From: Flavobacteriales bacterium UBA7325
Lineage (GTDB): Bacteria; Bacteroidota; Bacteroidia; Flavobacteriales_D; Crocinitomicaceae
NCBI GenBank assembly: GCA_002471375.1
Contig: DKPV01000080.1
Location: 1-13,554, forward strand
Reading direction: 5' to 3'
DNA: 13,554 nucleotides
Part shown: in pieces, positions 5,751 through 12,624 of the stretch
Position numbering within the stretch: the stretch's first letter is position 1
How the letters are laid out: every line of letters begins with the position of its first letter
Notes under the pieces: model-generated
Databases searched by the model: none
Told to the model about the DNA's origin: nothing
What the model saw: only the letters and a program-made list of their open reading frames with translations
Position numbers and translations under genes: made by a program

Positions 5751-6872
5751 ATGAGTGAGAAGAGAGATTTTTATGATGTACTTGGTGTCTCCAAAAGTGC
5801 AACTGCAGCCGAAATAAAAAAGGCATACCGCAAGCTTGCGCTTAAGTATCATCCTGATAAGAACGAAGGTGATCCTGCTGCTGAGGAGAAATTCAAGGAA
5901 GCAGCGGAAGCTTATGAAGTCCTAAGTTCAGAGGAAAAAAAGGCGCGATATGATCAGTTTGGACATGCCGGAATGGGCGGTGCAGCAGGAGGTGGTCACG
6001 GAGGTATGAATATGGATGATATCTTCTCTCAGTTTGGAGATATTTTCGGTGGAGCATTCGGTGGTGGCGGAGGAAGCTTTGGTGGAGCTCGTGGTGGATC
6101 TCGACGAGTTCGAGGATCTAATCTTCGCGTAAAAATGAAATTAACCCTTCAGGAGGTTACAGAAGGAGTCAACAAAAAAATCAAGGTAAATAAGCTTGTC
6201 AACGCAGACGGAGTTACGTTTAAGGACTGTACGACATGCAACGGTTCTGGTAGAGTGACGCGTGTTGCGCAGACTTTCTTGGGAGCAATGCAAACGCAAT
6301 CTGCTTGTAATGTTTGTCAAGGAGCAGGAAAGAAAATTGATAAGAAACCGACCGATGCGGATCAAAACGGACTTGTTCGTAAAGAAGAAGTAATTGAAGT
6401 TGATATTCCTGCAGGTGTTATGGAAGGAATGCAATTGAGTGTTACTGGAAGAGGTAATGCTGGACCATTTGATGGTGTTGCAGGTGATTTGATTGTGGTA
6501 ATTGAGGAGCTTCCTCATGAGTCGTTGCGAAGAGATGGTGAAAATCTCCATTATGAGGCATACGTGAATTTTGTTGATGCAGTATTGGGTAGTTCTATTG
6601 AGGTGGCAACGGTAAATGGAAAAGCGAAGATAAAAATTGAGCCAGGAACACAAAGTGGTAAAACACTTCGTTTGAAAGGGAAAGGTATTCCTGCACTTCA
6701 AGCATACGGGACCGGTGATCTATTCGTACACATCAATGTTTGGACTCCCAAGAAAGTATCGAAAGAAGAAAAAGCAATTCTTGAGAAATTGAGAGAGAGC
6801 GATAATTTCGATCCAAAGCCGGATCATCACGATAAAGGATTTTTCCAAAAAATGAAAGACATGTTCCACTAG
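5751..6872 (+). CDS. dnaJ: Chaperone DnaJ (Hsp40) with only one zinc centre
   Basis: DnaJ delivers substrates to DnaK and stimulates its ATPase. The 373 residues show a J-domain with HPD at 34-36, a Gly/Phe-rich linker (about 71-118), a Cys-rich region, and two beta-barrel substrate-binding domains (VDIPAGVMEGMQLSVTGRGN onward). Only two CxxCxGxG motifs remain, CTTCNGSG (C160, C163) and CNVCQGAG (C186, C189). By spacing these are repeats 2 and 3, which form zinc centre II. Repeats 1 and 4 (centre I) are replaced by Cys-free stretches around NADGVTFK and PTDADQNGL. I recall the same pattern in flavobacterial DnaJ, so this is a lineage trait rather than decay. It forms an operon with grpE, and a CPBP protease gene starts 3 bases after its stop. 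Confidence 0.96.
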   Translation: MSEKRDFYDVLGVSKSATAAEIKKAYRKLALKYHPDKNEGDPAAEEKFKEAAEAYEVLSSEEKKARYDQFGHAGMGGAAGGGHGGMNMDDIFSQFGDIFGGAFGGGGGSFGGARGGSRRVRGSNLRVKMKLTLQEVTEGVNKKIKVNKLVNADGVTFKDCTTCNGSGRVTRVAQTFLGAMQTQSACNVCQGAGKKIDKKPTDADQNGLVRKEEVIEVDIPAGVMEGMQLSVTGRGNAGPFDGVAGDLIVVIEELPHESLRRDGENLHYEAYVNFVDAVLGSSIEVATVNGKAKIKIEPGTQSGKTLRLKGKGIPALQAYGTGDLFVHINVWTPKKVSKEEKAILEKLRESDNFDPKPDHHDKGFFQKMKDMFH

Positions 6873-6875
6873 GGC

Positions 6876-7763
6876 ATGCAATTCATTGAACAATATCGAA
6901 AAGGACTAGTTTCTACTAATTCGTACATTCTTACGATATCACTCATTTTATTTTCATTTGTAGTAGGTAATACCTTAGCATTGGGCTTGGTTAAATGGCT
7001 CAACATTGATCTATTCAACGCCGGTTCTGGAGGTGATAAAAATTTGACACTCCTATTGATGCTGGTTCCTTTCGTATTCCTCCTAGGGACACTAATACTT
7101 TGTATTAAGTTCATTCATAAGCGATCGATAACAAGTCTGTTCACTTCGCGTGATAAATTTGATTGGAAGCGTTTCTTTCTCTCCTTTGGAATCTTTGGTT
7201 TAATACTCTCGGTATCCTTAGCAATTGCCATTTTCTCAGGAGTTGATGTCCGTTGGAATATGAACGCTTCAACCTTTGTCCCGTTATTACTTGTTTCGTT
7301 CATAATGCTACCGCTCCAGACCGCGGCAGAAGATGCTTTATTTCGAGGTTATCTATTTCAGGGTTTAGGAAGATTGATCAAGCATGGTGGAATCTCTATC
7401 TTGATTTCCGGTGTTTTGTTTGGGTTGCTGCATGGTGCTAATCCGGAAGTAGCGAAACTCGGATATGGTCTACTCGCGTTCTATATTTTGAGCGGAATTT
7501 TCTTGGGAATACTCACCCATATGGATGACGGAATGGAACTTGGAATGGGCTATCATGCAGTCAATAATATTTTTGCTGCAGTTGTGTTGACTAACAATTG
7601 GCAAGCTTTTACAACAGACGCTTTGTTCGTTGATCGAACACCTCCGGAATTTGGTTGGGAAAGTATTCTTACCTTGATCGTTATACAACCTTTGCTAATC
7701 CTTATTTTCGCTAGAATCTATAAGTGGAAGAATTGGAAACAAAAAATCTTACAAAAGATGTAA
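6876..7763 (+). CDS. CPBP-family intramembrane glutamic endopeptidase (Abi/CAAX-like)
   Basis: This 295-residue polytopic protein belongs to the CPBP (Rce1/Abi) membrane proteases. All core motifs are present: E152-D-x3-R157 in AEDALFRGYLFQG (usually EExxxR), F182xxxH186 in LFGLLHGAN, and H227xxxN231 in YHAVNN. Hydrophobic spans are visible at about 18-40, 57-80, 100-122, 132-150, 172-187, 196-214, 230-240 and 263-282. In eukaryotes relatives cleave after prenylated CAAX boxes; bacterial members act in membrane-protein processing, bacteriocin immunity or signalling, and the substrate here is unknown. The gap to the dnaJ stop is only 3 bases, so it is likely co-expressed with the chaperone operon, which suggests but does not prove an envelope quality-control role. 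Confidence 0.88.
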   Translation: MQFIEQYRKGLVSTNSYILTISLILFSFVVGNTLALGLVKWLNIDLFNAGSGGDKNLTLLLMLVPFVFLLGTLILCIKFIHKRSITSLFTSRDKFDWKRFFLSFGIFGLILSVSLAIAIFSGVDVRWNMNASTFVPLLLVSFIMLPLQTAAEDALFRGYLFQGLGRLIKHGGISILISGVLFGLLHGANPEVAKLGYGLLAFYILSGIFLGILTHMDDGMELGMGYHAVNNIFAAVVLTNNWQAFTTDALFVDRTPPEFGWESILTLIVIQPLLILIFARIYKWKNWKQKILQKM

Positions 7764-7776
7764 GTGAAATACTGTT

Positions 7777-7799
7777 CCATCGTCCTATAGCACGATTGG
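7777..7799. repeat. Imperfect inverted repeat upstream of the arsenosugar genes
   Basis: ATCGT (7779-7783) and ACGAT (7792-7796) form a perfect 5-bp inverted repeat with an 8-base spacer. Flanking CC and TGG extend it with one bulged base. It lies 42 bases before the AhpD-like start, in the 77-bp gap that should hold the cluster promoter. It could be an operator for a metalloid-responsive repressor such as an ArsR-type protein, but no regulator gene is in the window. Confidence 0.3.
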
Positions 7800-7840
7800 C
7801 TGTGTTCTGAATAAATTGAAACATATAAAAAGCAACTGTA

Positions 7841-8173
7841 ATGAAGACATATTATGACCCAGAAGATTTGAAGAAGTTTGGCGACATCAAGGATTTTCAA
7901 CCTGAATTAGGAGGGAAGTTTTTCGATTATTACGGAAGTGTTTTCAAAGAAGGAGCGCTAACAGCTCGAGAGAAATCATTAATTGCACTCGCAGTTTCGC
8001 ATGCTGTTCAATGTCCATATTGTATTGAAGCATACACGGAAGACACGATGGAAAAAGGATGTGATGAGGAGCAAATGATGGAAGCTGTGCACGTTGCAGC
8101 TGCTATCAAAAGCGGAGCGGCATTGGTACATGGAGTTCAGATGATGAACAAGTATAAAGATCTTTCAATGTAA
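7841..8173 (+). CDS. AhpD/CMD-like protein associated with arsenosugar synthesis
   Basis: This 110-residue protein has the carboxymuconolactone decarboxylase/AhpD fold: LTAREKSLIALAVSHAVQCP (40-59) followed by CPYC (C58, C61). AhpD enzymes use the CxxC pair with a nearby His as a peroxidase, but the His expected four residues after the second Cys is Tyr65 here. I recall this subfamily, with QCPYCIEAYTED, as the 'arsenosugar biosynthesis-associated peroxidase-like' family found next to arsS and arsM. A likely role is thiol redox or reduction of an arsenic intermediate; this is inference. The ATG at 7841 follows an AT-rich leader. The stop overlaps the arsS start by one base (TAATG), tying it firmly to the pathway. 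Confidence 0.85.
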   Translation: MKTYYDPEDLKKFGDIKDFQPELGGKFFDYYGSVFKEGALTAREKSLIALAVSHAVQCPYCIEAYTEDTMEKGCDEEQMMEAVHVAAAIKSGAALVHGVQMMNKYKDLSM

Positions 8174-9222
8174 TGGCAGTATTAACGCACAAATCCCTAG
8201 CAGGACAAAGTCATGATCTATCCGAAACGGATAAGCAATTGAAGTTGTTACAGCAAACGGATTTACCATCTTTTCAAACTAAATTAAAGGAGACTGGGTT
8301 GTTTCCTCTAACGACTGTCGATCTGGATGTTTTTCAGATCAACATGGGAAAGATGTGTAATCAAGTGTGTAAGCATTGTCATGTAGATGCAGGCCCAGAT
8401 CGTAGAGAAATAATGACCAGAGAGACAATGGAATTGTGTCTCGAAGCATTGGATAAAACAAACTGTTCAACCGTTGACTTAACAGGAGGAGCTCCAGAAA
8501 TGAACCCTGATTTCAGATGGTTTGTTGAACAACTTTCAACGCGTGGGGTGAAGGTATTAGTGAGGTGTAATCTTACGATAATAGTTGCTAACAAGAAATA
8601 CAACGACCTCCCAGAATTCTACAAGAAGTATAATGTGGAAGTAGTATCATCTTTACCCTACTTTACTTCGACTAAAACAGACGCTCAGCGTGGAGACGGT
8701 GTGTTTGATCAAAGTATCAAAGCACTAAAAATGTTGAATCATGTTGGATATGGTATAGAAGGTTCGGGATATAAATTAGACCTCGTCTATAATCCTTCAG
8801 GTGCATTTTTACCACCAGATCAGGCTTCTTTACAAGCCGATTTTAAAAAGAAATTAAAAGATCGTTTCGACATTGATTTCAACGAATTATACGCAATTAC
8901 CAATTTGCCGGTGAGCAGATACCTGGAGTATCTTGTTGCTAGTGAGAATTATCATGGCTACATGGAGAAGTTGGTGAATGCATATAATCCAGCCGCTGCG
9001 GCGAATGTAATGTGCCGTTCGACAATATCGATTGGATGGGATGGATATATTTTCGATTGTGACTTTAACCAGATGTTGGATTTAAAAGTTGCATCGAACG
9101 AAAGTAAGCACTTGTCTGAATTTGATTTAGACGCGCTTCAAAATAGAGATATAATTGTCAACCAACATTGTTATGGCTGCACAGCTGGAGCAGGATCAAG
9201 TTGTGGTGGGACAACAGCATAA
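8173..9222 (+). CDS. arsS: Arsenosugar biosynthesis radical SAM enzyme ArsS
   Basis: ArsS is a radical SAM protein thought to couple dimethylarsenite to the 5'-deoxyadenosyl group of SAM, giving dimethylarsinoyl-adenosine on the way to arsenosugars. The 349-residue chain has the [4Fe-4S] motif C62-x3-C66-x2-C69 in MCNQVCKHCHVDAGPDR and the SAM-binding GGAPEMNPDF (105-114). Its C-terminal Cys-rich domain (the former DUF3641) has C281, C296 in GWDGYIFDCDFNQM, and the closing QHCYGCTAGAGSSCGG with C333, C336 and C344. These cysteines probably hold an auxiliary Fe-S cluster. I recall some relatives carrying selenocysteine in the C-terminal region; all positions here are Cys codons. It sits between the CMD protein (one-base overlap) and arsM (29-base gap), the expected neighbours. 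Confidence 0.93.
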   Translation: MAVLTHKSLAGQSHDLSETDKQLKLLQQTDLPSFQTKLKETGLFPLTTVDLDVFQINMGKMCNQVCKHCHVDAGPDRREIMTRETMELCLEALDKTNCSTVDLTGGAPEMNPDFRWFVEQLSTRGVKVLVRCNLTIIVANKKYNDLPEFYKKYNVEVVSSLPYFTSTKTDAQRGDGVFDQSIKALKMLNHVGYGIEGSGYKLDLVYNPSGAFLPPDQASLQADFKKKLKDRFDIDFNELYAITNLPVSRYLEYLVASENYHGYMEKLVNAYNPAAAANVMCRSTISIGWDGYIFDCDFNQMLDLKVASNESKHLSEFDLDALQNRDIIVNQHCYGCTAGAGSSCGGTTA

Positions 9223-9251
9223 GATTTAGTTTTCAAGAATAAACTGATAGA

Positions 9252-10223
9252 ATGAAATCATATTTAGACGAAACAGTAAATGTTTATAGAGATGCAGCTT
9301 TGGCTCCAGATGTTGGACTGTGTTGCACAACAACTCCAATTTGGGCGTTGCCAGGGCTTGACATGCCAAGCATTATGCTTGAGATGAATTATGGTTGTGG
9401 GAGTACAGTAAATCCTAGAGATTTGGTAAATGACCCTACCGTTCTTTATGTTGGTGTCGGAGGAGGAATGGAGGTGTTCCAGTTTTCATATTTCAGTCGT
9501 AAGAAAAACGGAGTGATCGGAATCGATGTCGTTGACGAAATGTTAGGAGCTTGCGAAAAGAACTTGAAAGACGCTGAAGCAACAAATCCATGGTTCAAAT
9601 CTGAGTTTGTTGATGTACGTAAAGGTGATGCTCTTAATCTTCCAGTGGAGGACGAATCTATCGATGTTGCAGCGCAGAATTGTCTATTTAATATATTCAA
9701 CAAGGAGGACCTGAAGAAGGCGCTTGCTGAAATGCATCGTGTATTAAAGCCGAACGGAAGATTGGTATTATCTGATCCTGTTACCGAAGATCCAATGCCG
9801 GAGTCGTTGAAGAATGATGATCGCCTGAGAGCGCTTTGTTTAAGTGGTTCATTACCATTAAATGAGTACATAAAGATGATGACGGATGCTGGATTTGGAA
9901 CAATCGAGATTCGAGCTAAACGTCCATACCGTGTTTTAGATCCAGGACATTACGATACTGATGAGATGATTTTCTTAGAAAGTGTTGAAGTTTGTGCGAT
10001 TAAGGATCCAATGCCTGCAGATGGACCTTGTGTTTTTACAGGGAAGACAGGGATTTATTTCGGAGACGATGAATATTTTGATGACGGAGAAGGACATACA
10101 CTCCTTCAAAATTCACCTTTAGCAATCTGTGATAAGACAGCAGGTGCCTTAAAGGCGCTTGGTCGTGATGATATTTATATTTCAGAATCTACTTTCCATT
10201 ACGATGGAGGTGGATGCTGCTAG
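9252..10223 (+). CDS. arsM: Arsenite methyltransferase ArsM with arsenosugar-type C-terminal extension
   Basis: ArsM methylates As(III) stepwise using SAM in the cytosol. In this 323-residue protein the Rossmann methyltransferase core runs from about 60 to 220, with the SAM-binding VLYVGVGGGMEVFQFSYF (64-81), the acidic strand end GVIGIDVVDEM, and MHRVLKPNGRLVLSD (161-175). Candidate arsenic-binding cysteines are C24-C25 (GLCCTTTP), C49 (YGCGS), C144 (QNCLFNIF) and C196 (RALCLSGSLP), matching the family's conserved set in layout. A C-terminal extension (about 259-323) includes CVFTGKTGIYFGDDEYFDDG, CDKTAGALKALGR and a final GGGCC, a form I associate with arsM genes linked to arsS. Product specificity (dimethyl versus trimethyl) is not readable. 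It is the last gene of the cluster and is followed by a strong terminator. Confidence 0.93.
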   Translation: MKSYLDETVNVYRDAALAPDVGLCCTTTPIWALPGLDMPSIMLEMNYGCGSTVNPRDLVNDPTVLYVGVGGGMEVFQFSYFSRKKNGVIGIDVVDEMLGACEKNLKDAEATNPWFKSEFVDVRKGDALNLPVEDESIDVAAQNCLFNIFNKEDLKKALAEMHRVLKPNGRLVLSDPVTEDPMPESLKNDDRLRALCLSGSLPLNEYIKMMTDAGFGTIEIRAKRPYRVLDPGHYDTDEMIFLESVEVCAIKDPMPADGPCVFTGKTGIYFGDDEYFDDGEGHTLLQNSPLAICDKTAGALKALGRDDIYISESTFHYDGGGCC

Positions 10224-10248
10224 AATATACTTACAACATATTAGTTAG

Positions 10249-10281
10249 AAAAAGCCTTGATGCCTGGATCGAGGCTTTTTT
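10249..10281 (+). terminator. Rho-independent terminator after arsM
   Basis: AAAAAGCCTTGAT (10249-10261) and ATCGAGGCTTTTT (10268-10280) form a 13-bp stem with one G-T wobble and a six-base loop, ending in six T. The A-run on the left arm makes it potentially bidirectional. It separates the arsenosugar cluster from the ABC transporter operon. Confidence 0.93.
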
Positions 10282-10321
10282 GTTTCCAAATCTTCATGTT
10301 GATTAATCGATTCAACCAAGA

Positions 10322-10351
10322 TTTTAGCGATACAAATAATTGCTATCTTCA
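10322..10351 (+). promoter_or_regulatory. Possible promoter of the ABC transporter operon
   Basis: TATCTTCA at 10344-10351 matches six of eight positions of the Bacteroidetes -7 consensus TAnnTTTG, and a TTTT lies about 18 bp upstream (10322-10325) where the -33 TTTG should be. Being downstream of the terminator, the operon needs a promoter here. If correct, transcription starts only a few bases before the ATG at 10358. Confidence 0.35.
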
Positions 10352-10357
10352 CATCAC

Positions 10358-11296
10358 ATGAACACGATTCTAGAAATACGTAACGTAAATAAATCCTTCT
10401 ATCAAAAGCCAGCGCTCACAAACCTGTCCTTAAAAGTTCAGAAAGGTGAGATATTTGGTGTGATGGGACCAAACGGAGCGGGCAAGACAACACTGATTCG
10501 AATTATCAATCGAATTTTTTCGCCCGATAGTGGATCCGTGAGGTTTGATGGTGATCTCATGGTTGATCGAGATCTCTACCACATTGGATATCTTCCAGAA
10601 GAAAGAGGATTATATCGAAATATGACAGTCGAAGCGCAAGCAATGTTCCTTGCAAGGATCCGGGGCTTGTCTAAATCGGATGCGAAAGTGAAGATCGACT
10701 ATTGGTTTGATCGTTTTGATATTAACGATTGGAGAAAAAAGCGTGTCGAAGAGTTATCGAAAGGGATGGCTCAGAAAATTCAATTTATTTGCGCGGTACT
10801 TCATGAGCCAAAATTACTTATCCTAGATGAACCCTTTAGTGGATTCGATCCAGTAAATGTAGAGCTGATTAAACAAGAACTTTCTGAAATGAGAGCGGCT
10901 GGTAAAACAATTATGCTGTCAACTCATAACATGAAAAGTGTAGAGGAGATATGTGATCGTGCGGTACTTATAGATCAGTCTAGAAAGATTGCAGAAGGAT
11001 CCATCTCTGAATTGCAAGATGCTCAAAAAAGTGGACTGATTGCAGTTAGATTCCAAGGGAATATGATAGCCTTTGTGAATGCCTTATGGACTGGTTTTGT
11101 GGTAGAAGATAAAATCATTTTAGGAGATAATCGATTTGAGGTACATCTTGCTGTTCGAGGCGAGAGCTCATTTGATGATTTACTCAAAGTTCTGATGGGT
11201 CATGTGAAGATAGAGGCGGTATGGGAAATGCGTCCTTCAATGCAGGATGTCTTTATACAATTAGTTCAACCAAAGAAAGAAGAAGATGAAAAATAG
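10358..11296 (+). CDS. ABC exporter ATPase, NatA-like with DUF4162 tail
   Basis: This 312-residue ATP-binding subunit pairs with the permease that follows. Visible motifs are Walker A GPNGAGKTT (37-45), a NatA-like Q-loop region with Glu (GYLPEERGLYRNM), the signature LSKGMAQK (133-140), Walker B LLILDEPFSGFD (153-164) and the H-loop H190 in LSTHNM. Residues after about 220 form the DUF4162-type C-terminal domain, ending MRPSMQDVFIQLV, typical of ATPases paired with ABC-2 permeases (sodium or drug export). The transported substrate is unknown. The ATG at 10358 is preferred over an in-frame TTG at 10340, which adds six atypical residues and overlaps a possible promoter. The 3' end overlaps the permease gene by 11 bases. 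Confidence 0.92.
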   Translation: MNTILEIRNVNKSFYQKPALTNLSLKVQKGEIFGVMGPNGAGKTTLIRIINRIFSPDSGSVRFDGDLMVDRDLYHIGYLPEERGLYRNMTVEAQAMFLARIRGLSKSDAKVKIDYWFDRFDINDWRKKRVEELSKGMAQKIQFICAVLHEPKLLILDEPFSGFDPVNVELIKQELSEMRAAGKTIMLSTHNMKSVEEICDRAVLIDQSRKIAEGSISELQDAQKSGLIAVRFQGNMIAFVNALWTGFVVEDKIILGDNRFEVHLAVRGESSFDDLLKVLMGHVKIEAVWEMRPSMQDVFIQLVQPKKEEDEK

Positions 11297-12623
11297 TTGG
11301 TTGATAGCAGTTCGTGAGTGGAGAGAGCGCGTGAGTTCACGTTCATTTATTATGCTCTCTGTTATCGGTCCCTTGATTGTTCTAGGGATGGTTTATGTCA
11401 TGTTTGCACTTGGTGGACAATCGAAGCAGCATTGGAATGTTTTGATCGCGGATCCAGGTGGAATCATGAATAATAAAATCATGCCGCAAATAGATAATTC
11501 TGTGACCTATGCATTTGCTGATGGATATATAGAAGTGGATGAATTTCGAGATGCTAAGAAATATCAGAAATTTGATGCTCTACTAGAGGTGAATGAAAAG
11601 GTTCTTTCCAATAAAACTGGATTTGTTTTTTATCGAGAGAAGCCATCTGTGCGGATGCAGACGCGTGTGCATTACCAGTTTGAAAGAAGACTTGAAGAAA
11701 TCGTGGTGAAGGAATTTACAAAAATGTCACTATCGAAATTTAGAAGCATCAAACAGCCTATAAACGTAACGTTCGCCGATGTGAATGATCCCGAAGATGA
11801 AGCCAACGATCTGAGTGGTTGGGCAGGATTTTTCTTCGGAACATTGATCTTCCTATTTATATTCTTGTTCGGTATGACAGTCCTACGAAGTGTGTCAAGA
11901 GAGAAAAGTAACCGAATTGTTGAAGTTCTTCTGGCCTCCGTGTCACCCTTTCAATTGATGAGAGGGAAAATTATGGGCATTGGGATGTCGGCTTTCTTAC
12001 AATTCGTAATTTGGATTTCGATCATTGGTGCAGGTCTTTATTTCATGCGTGAGAATATTTTTCCTGATGTCATGGATGCATCAAACATCAACATCGAACA
12101 ATTAACGCTCGACGCAAATGATGCTTCATATCAGGAGAGTTATTATGCTGCAAGAGAGTACAATGAATTTGTAAACCTTGTTTATGAGCGCGTGGAGTTT
12201 GGAACGATCCTCGGATTTTTCATCCTATTCTTCATAGGAGGATACTTATTCTATAGCTCAATTTTTGCCGCTATTGGAGCAACCATGGGATCGGAAAGTG
12301 ATGGTCAACAATTTGTCATCCCTATTGTTATCGTACTTTGTCTATCGCTCTATGCGGGCTATTATGTGATGAATAATCCAGAAACTCAAATGGCCACCTT
12401 CTTGCATTATTTTCCATTCACAGCCCCCGTTGTTGTAATGGTGAAATTATCCCAAGGATATGAAGTCGGTCATGCATATGAAATTTATGTGGCATTTTTT
12501 GTGCTGATCGTGAGCGCCTTCATTTCCTTGCTGATAGCAGCACGTTTATACAAAAACGGCATCCTTCAATTCGGACATAGACTTCGAATTAAGCATCTAT
12601 TCAAATGGCTGAAGAGTACATAG
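11286..12623 (+). CDS. ABC-2 family exporter permease, NatB-like
   Basis: This 445-residue inner-membrane subunit follows the ABC-2 layout. One N-terminal span (about 22-43) is followed by a large extracytoplasmic domain (44-178), then a C-terminal bundle with spans near 179-201, 231-253, 307-332, 343-363, 375-388 and 399-419. After the second span comes SREKSNRIVEVLLASVSPFQ (204-223), the family's cytoplasmic coupling helix. A polar, acidic segment (about 256-305) between spans is another external loop. Homologues include NatB sodium exporters and YhaP-type permeases; the substrate is not predictable here. The gene overlaps the ATPase by 11 bases and ends one base before the phosphatase ATG, so the three form one operon. 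Confidence 0.9.
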   Translation: MKNSWLIAVREWRERVSSRSFIMLSVIGPLIVLGMVYVMFALGGQSKQHWNVLIADPGGIMNNKIMPQIDNSVTYAFADGYIEVDEFRDAKKYQKFDALLEVNEKVLSNKTGFVFYREKPSVRMQTRVHYQFERRLEEIVVKEFTKMSLSKFRSIKQPINVTFADVNDPEDEANDLSGWAGFFFGTLIFLFIFLFGMTVLRSVSREKSNRIVEVLLASVSPFQLMRGKIMGIGMSAFLQFVIWISIIGAGLYFMRENIFPDVMDASNINIEQLTLDANDASYQESYYAAREYNEFVNLVYERVEFGTILGFFILFFIGGYLFYSSIFAAIGATMGSESDGQQFVIPIVIVLCLSLYAGYYVMNNPETQMATFLHYFPFTAPVVVMVKLSQGYEVGHAYEIYVAFFVLIVSAFISLLIAARLYKNGILQFGHRLRIKHLFKWLKST

Positions 12624-12624
12624 A

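Noticed and set aside
6141..6701. A long open frame on the minus strand opposite dnaJ
   Set aside because: It is a shadow of the strongly conserved dnaJ frame and its translation resembles no protein family.
9446..9871. Open frame on the minus strand opposite arsM
   Set aside because: It is Ser/Asn-rich shadow sequence over a clear methyltransferase domain, with no start signal or recognisable motif.
10340..10357. In-frame TTG at 10340 as the ABC ATPase start
   Set aside because: The domain begins at MNTILEIRN (10358) and the TTG region overlaps a promoter-like element.
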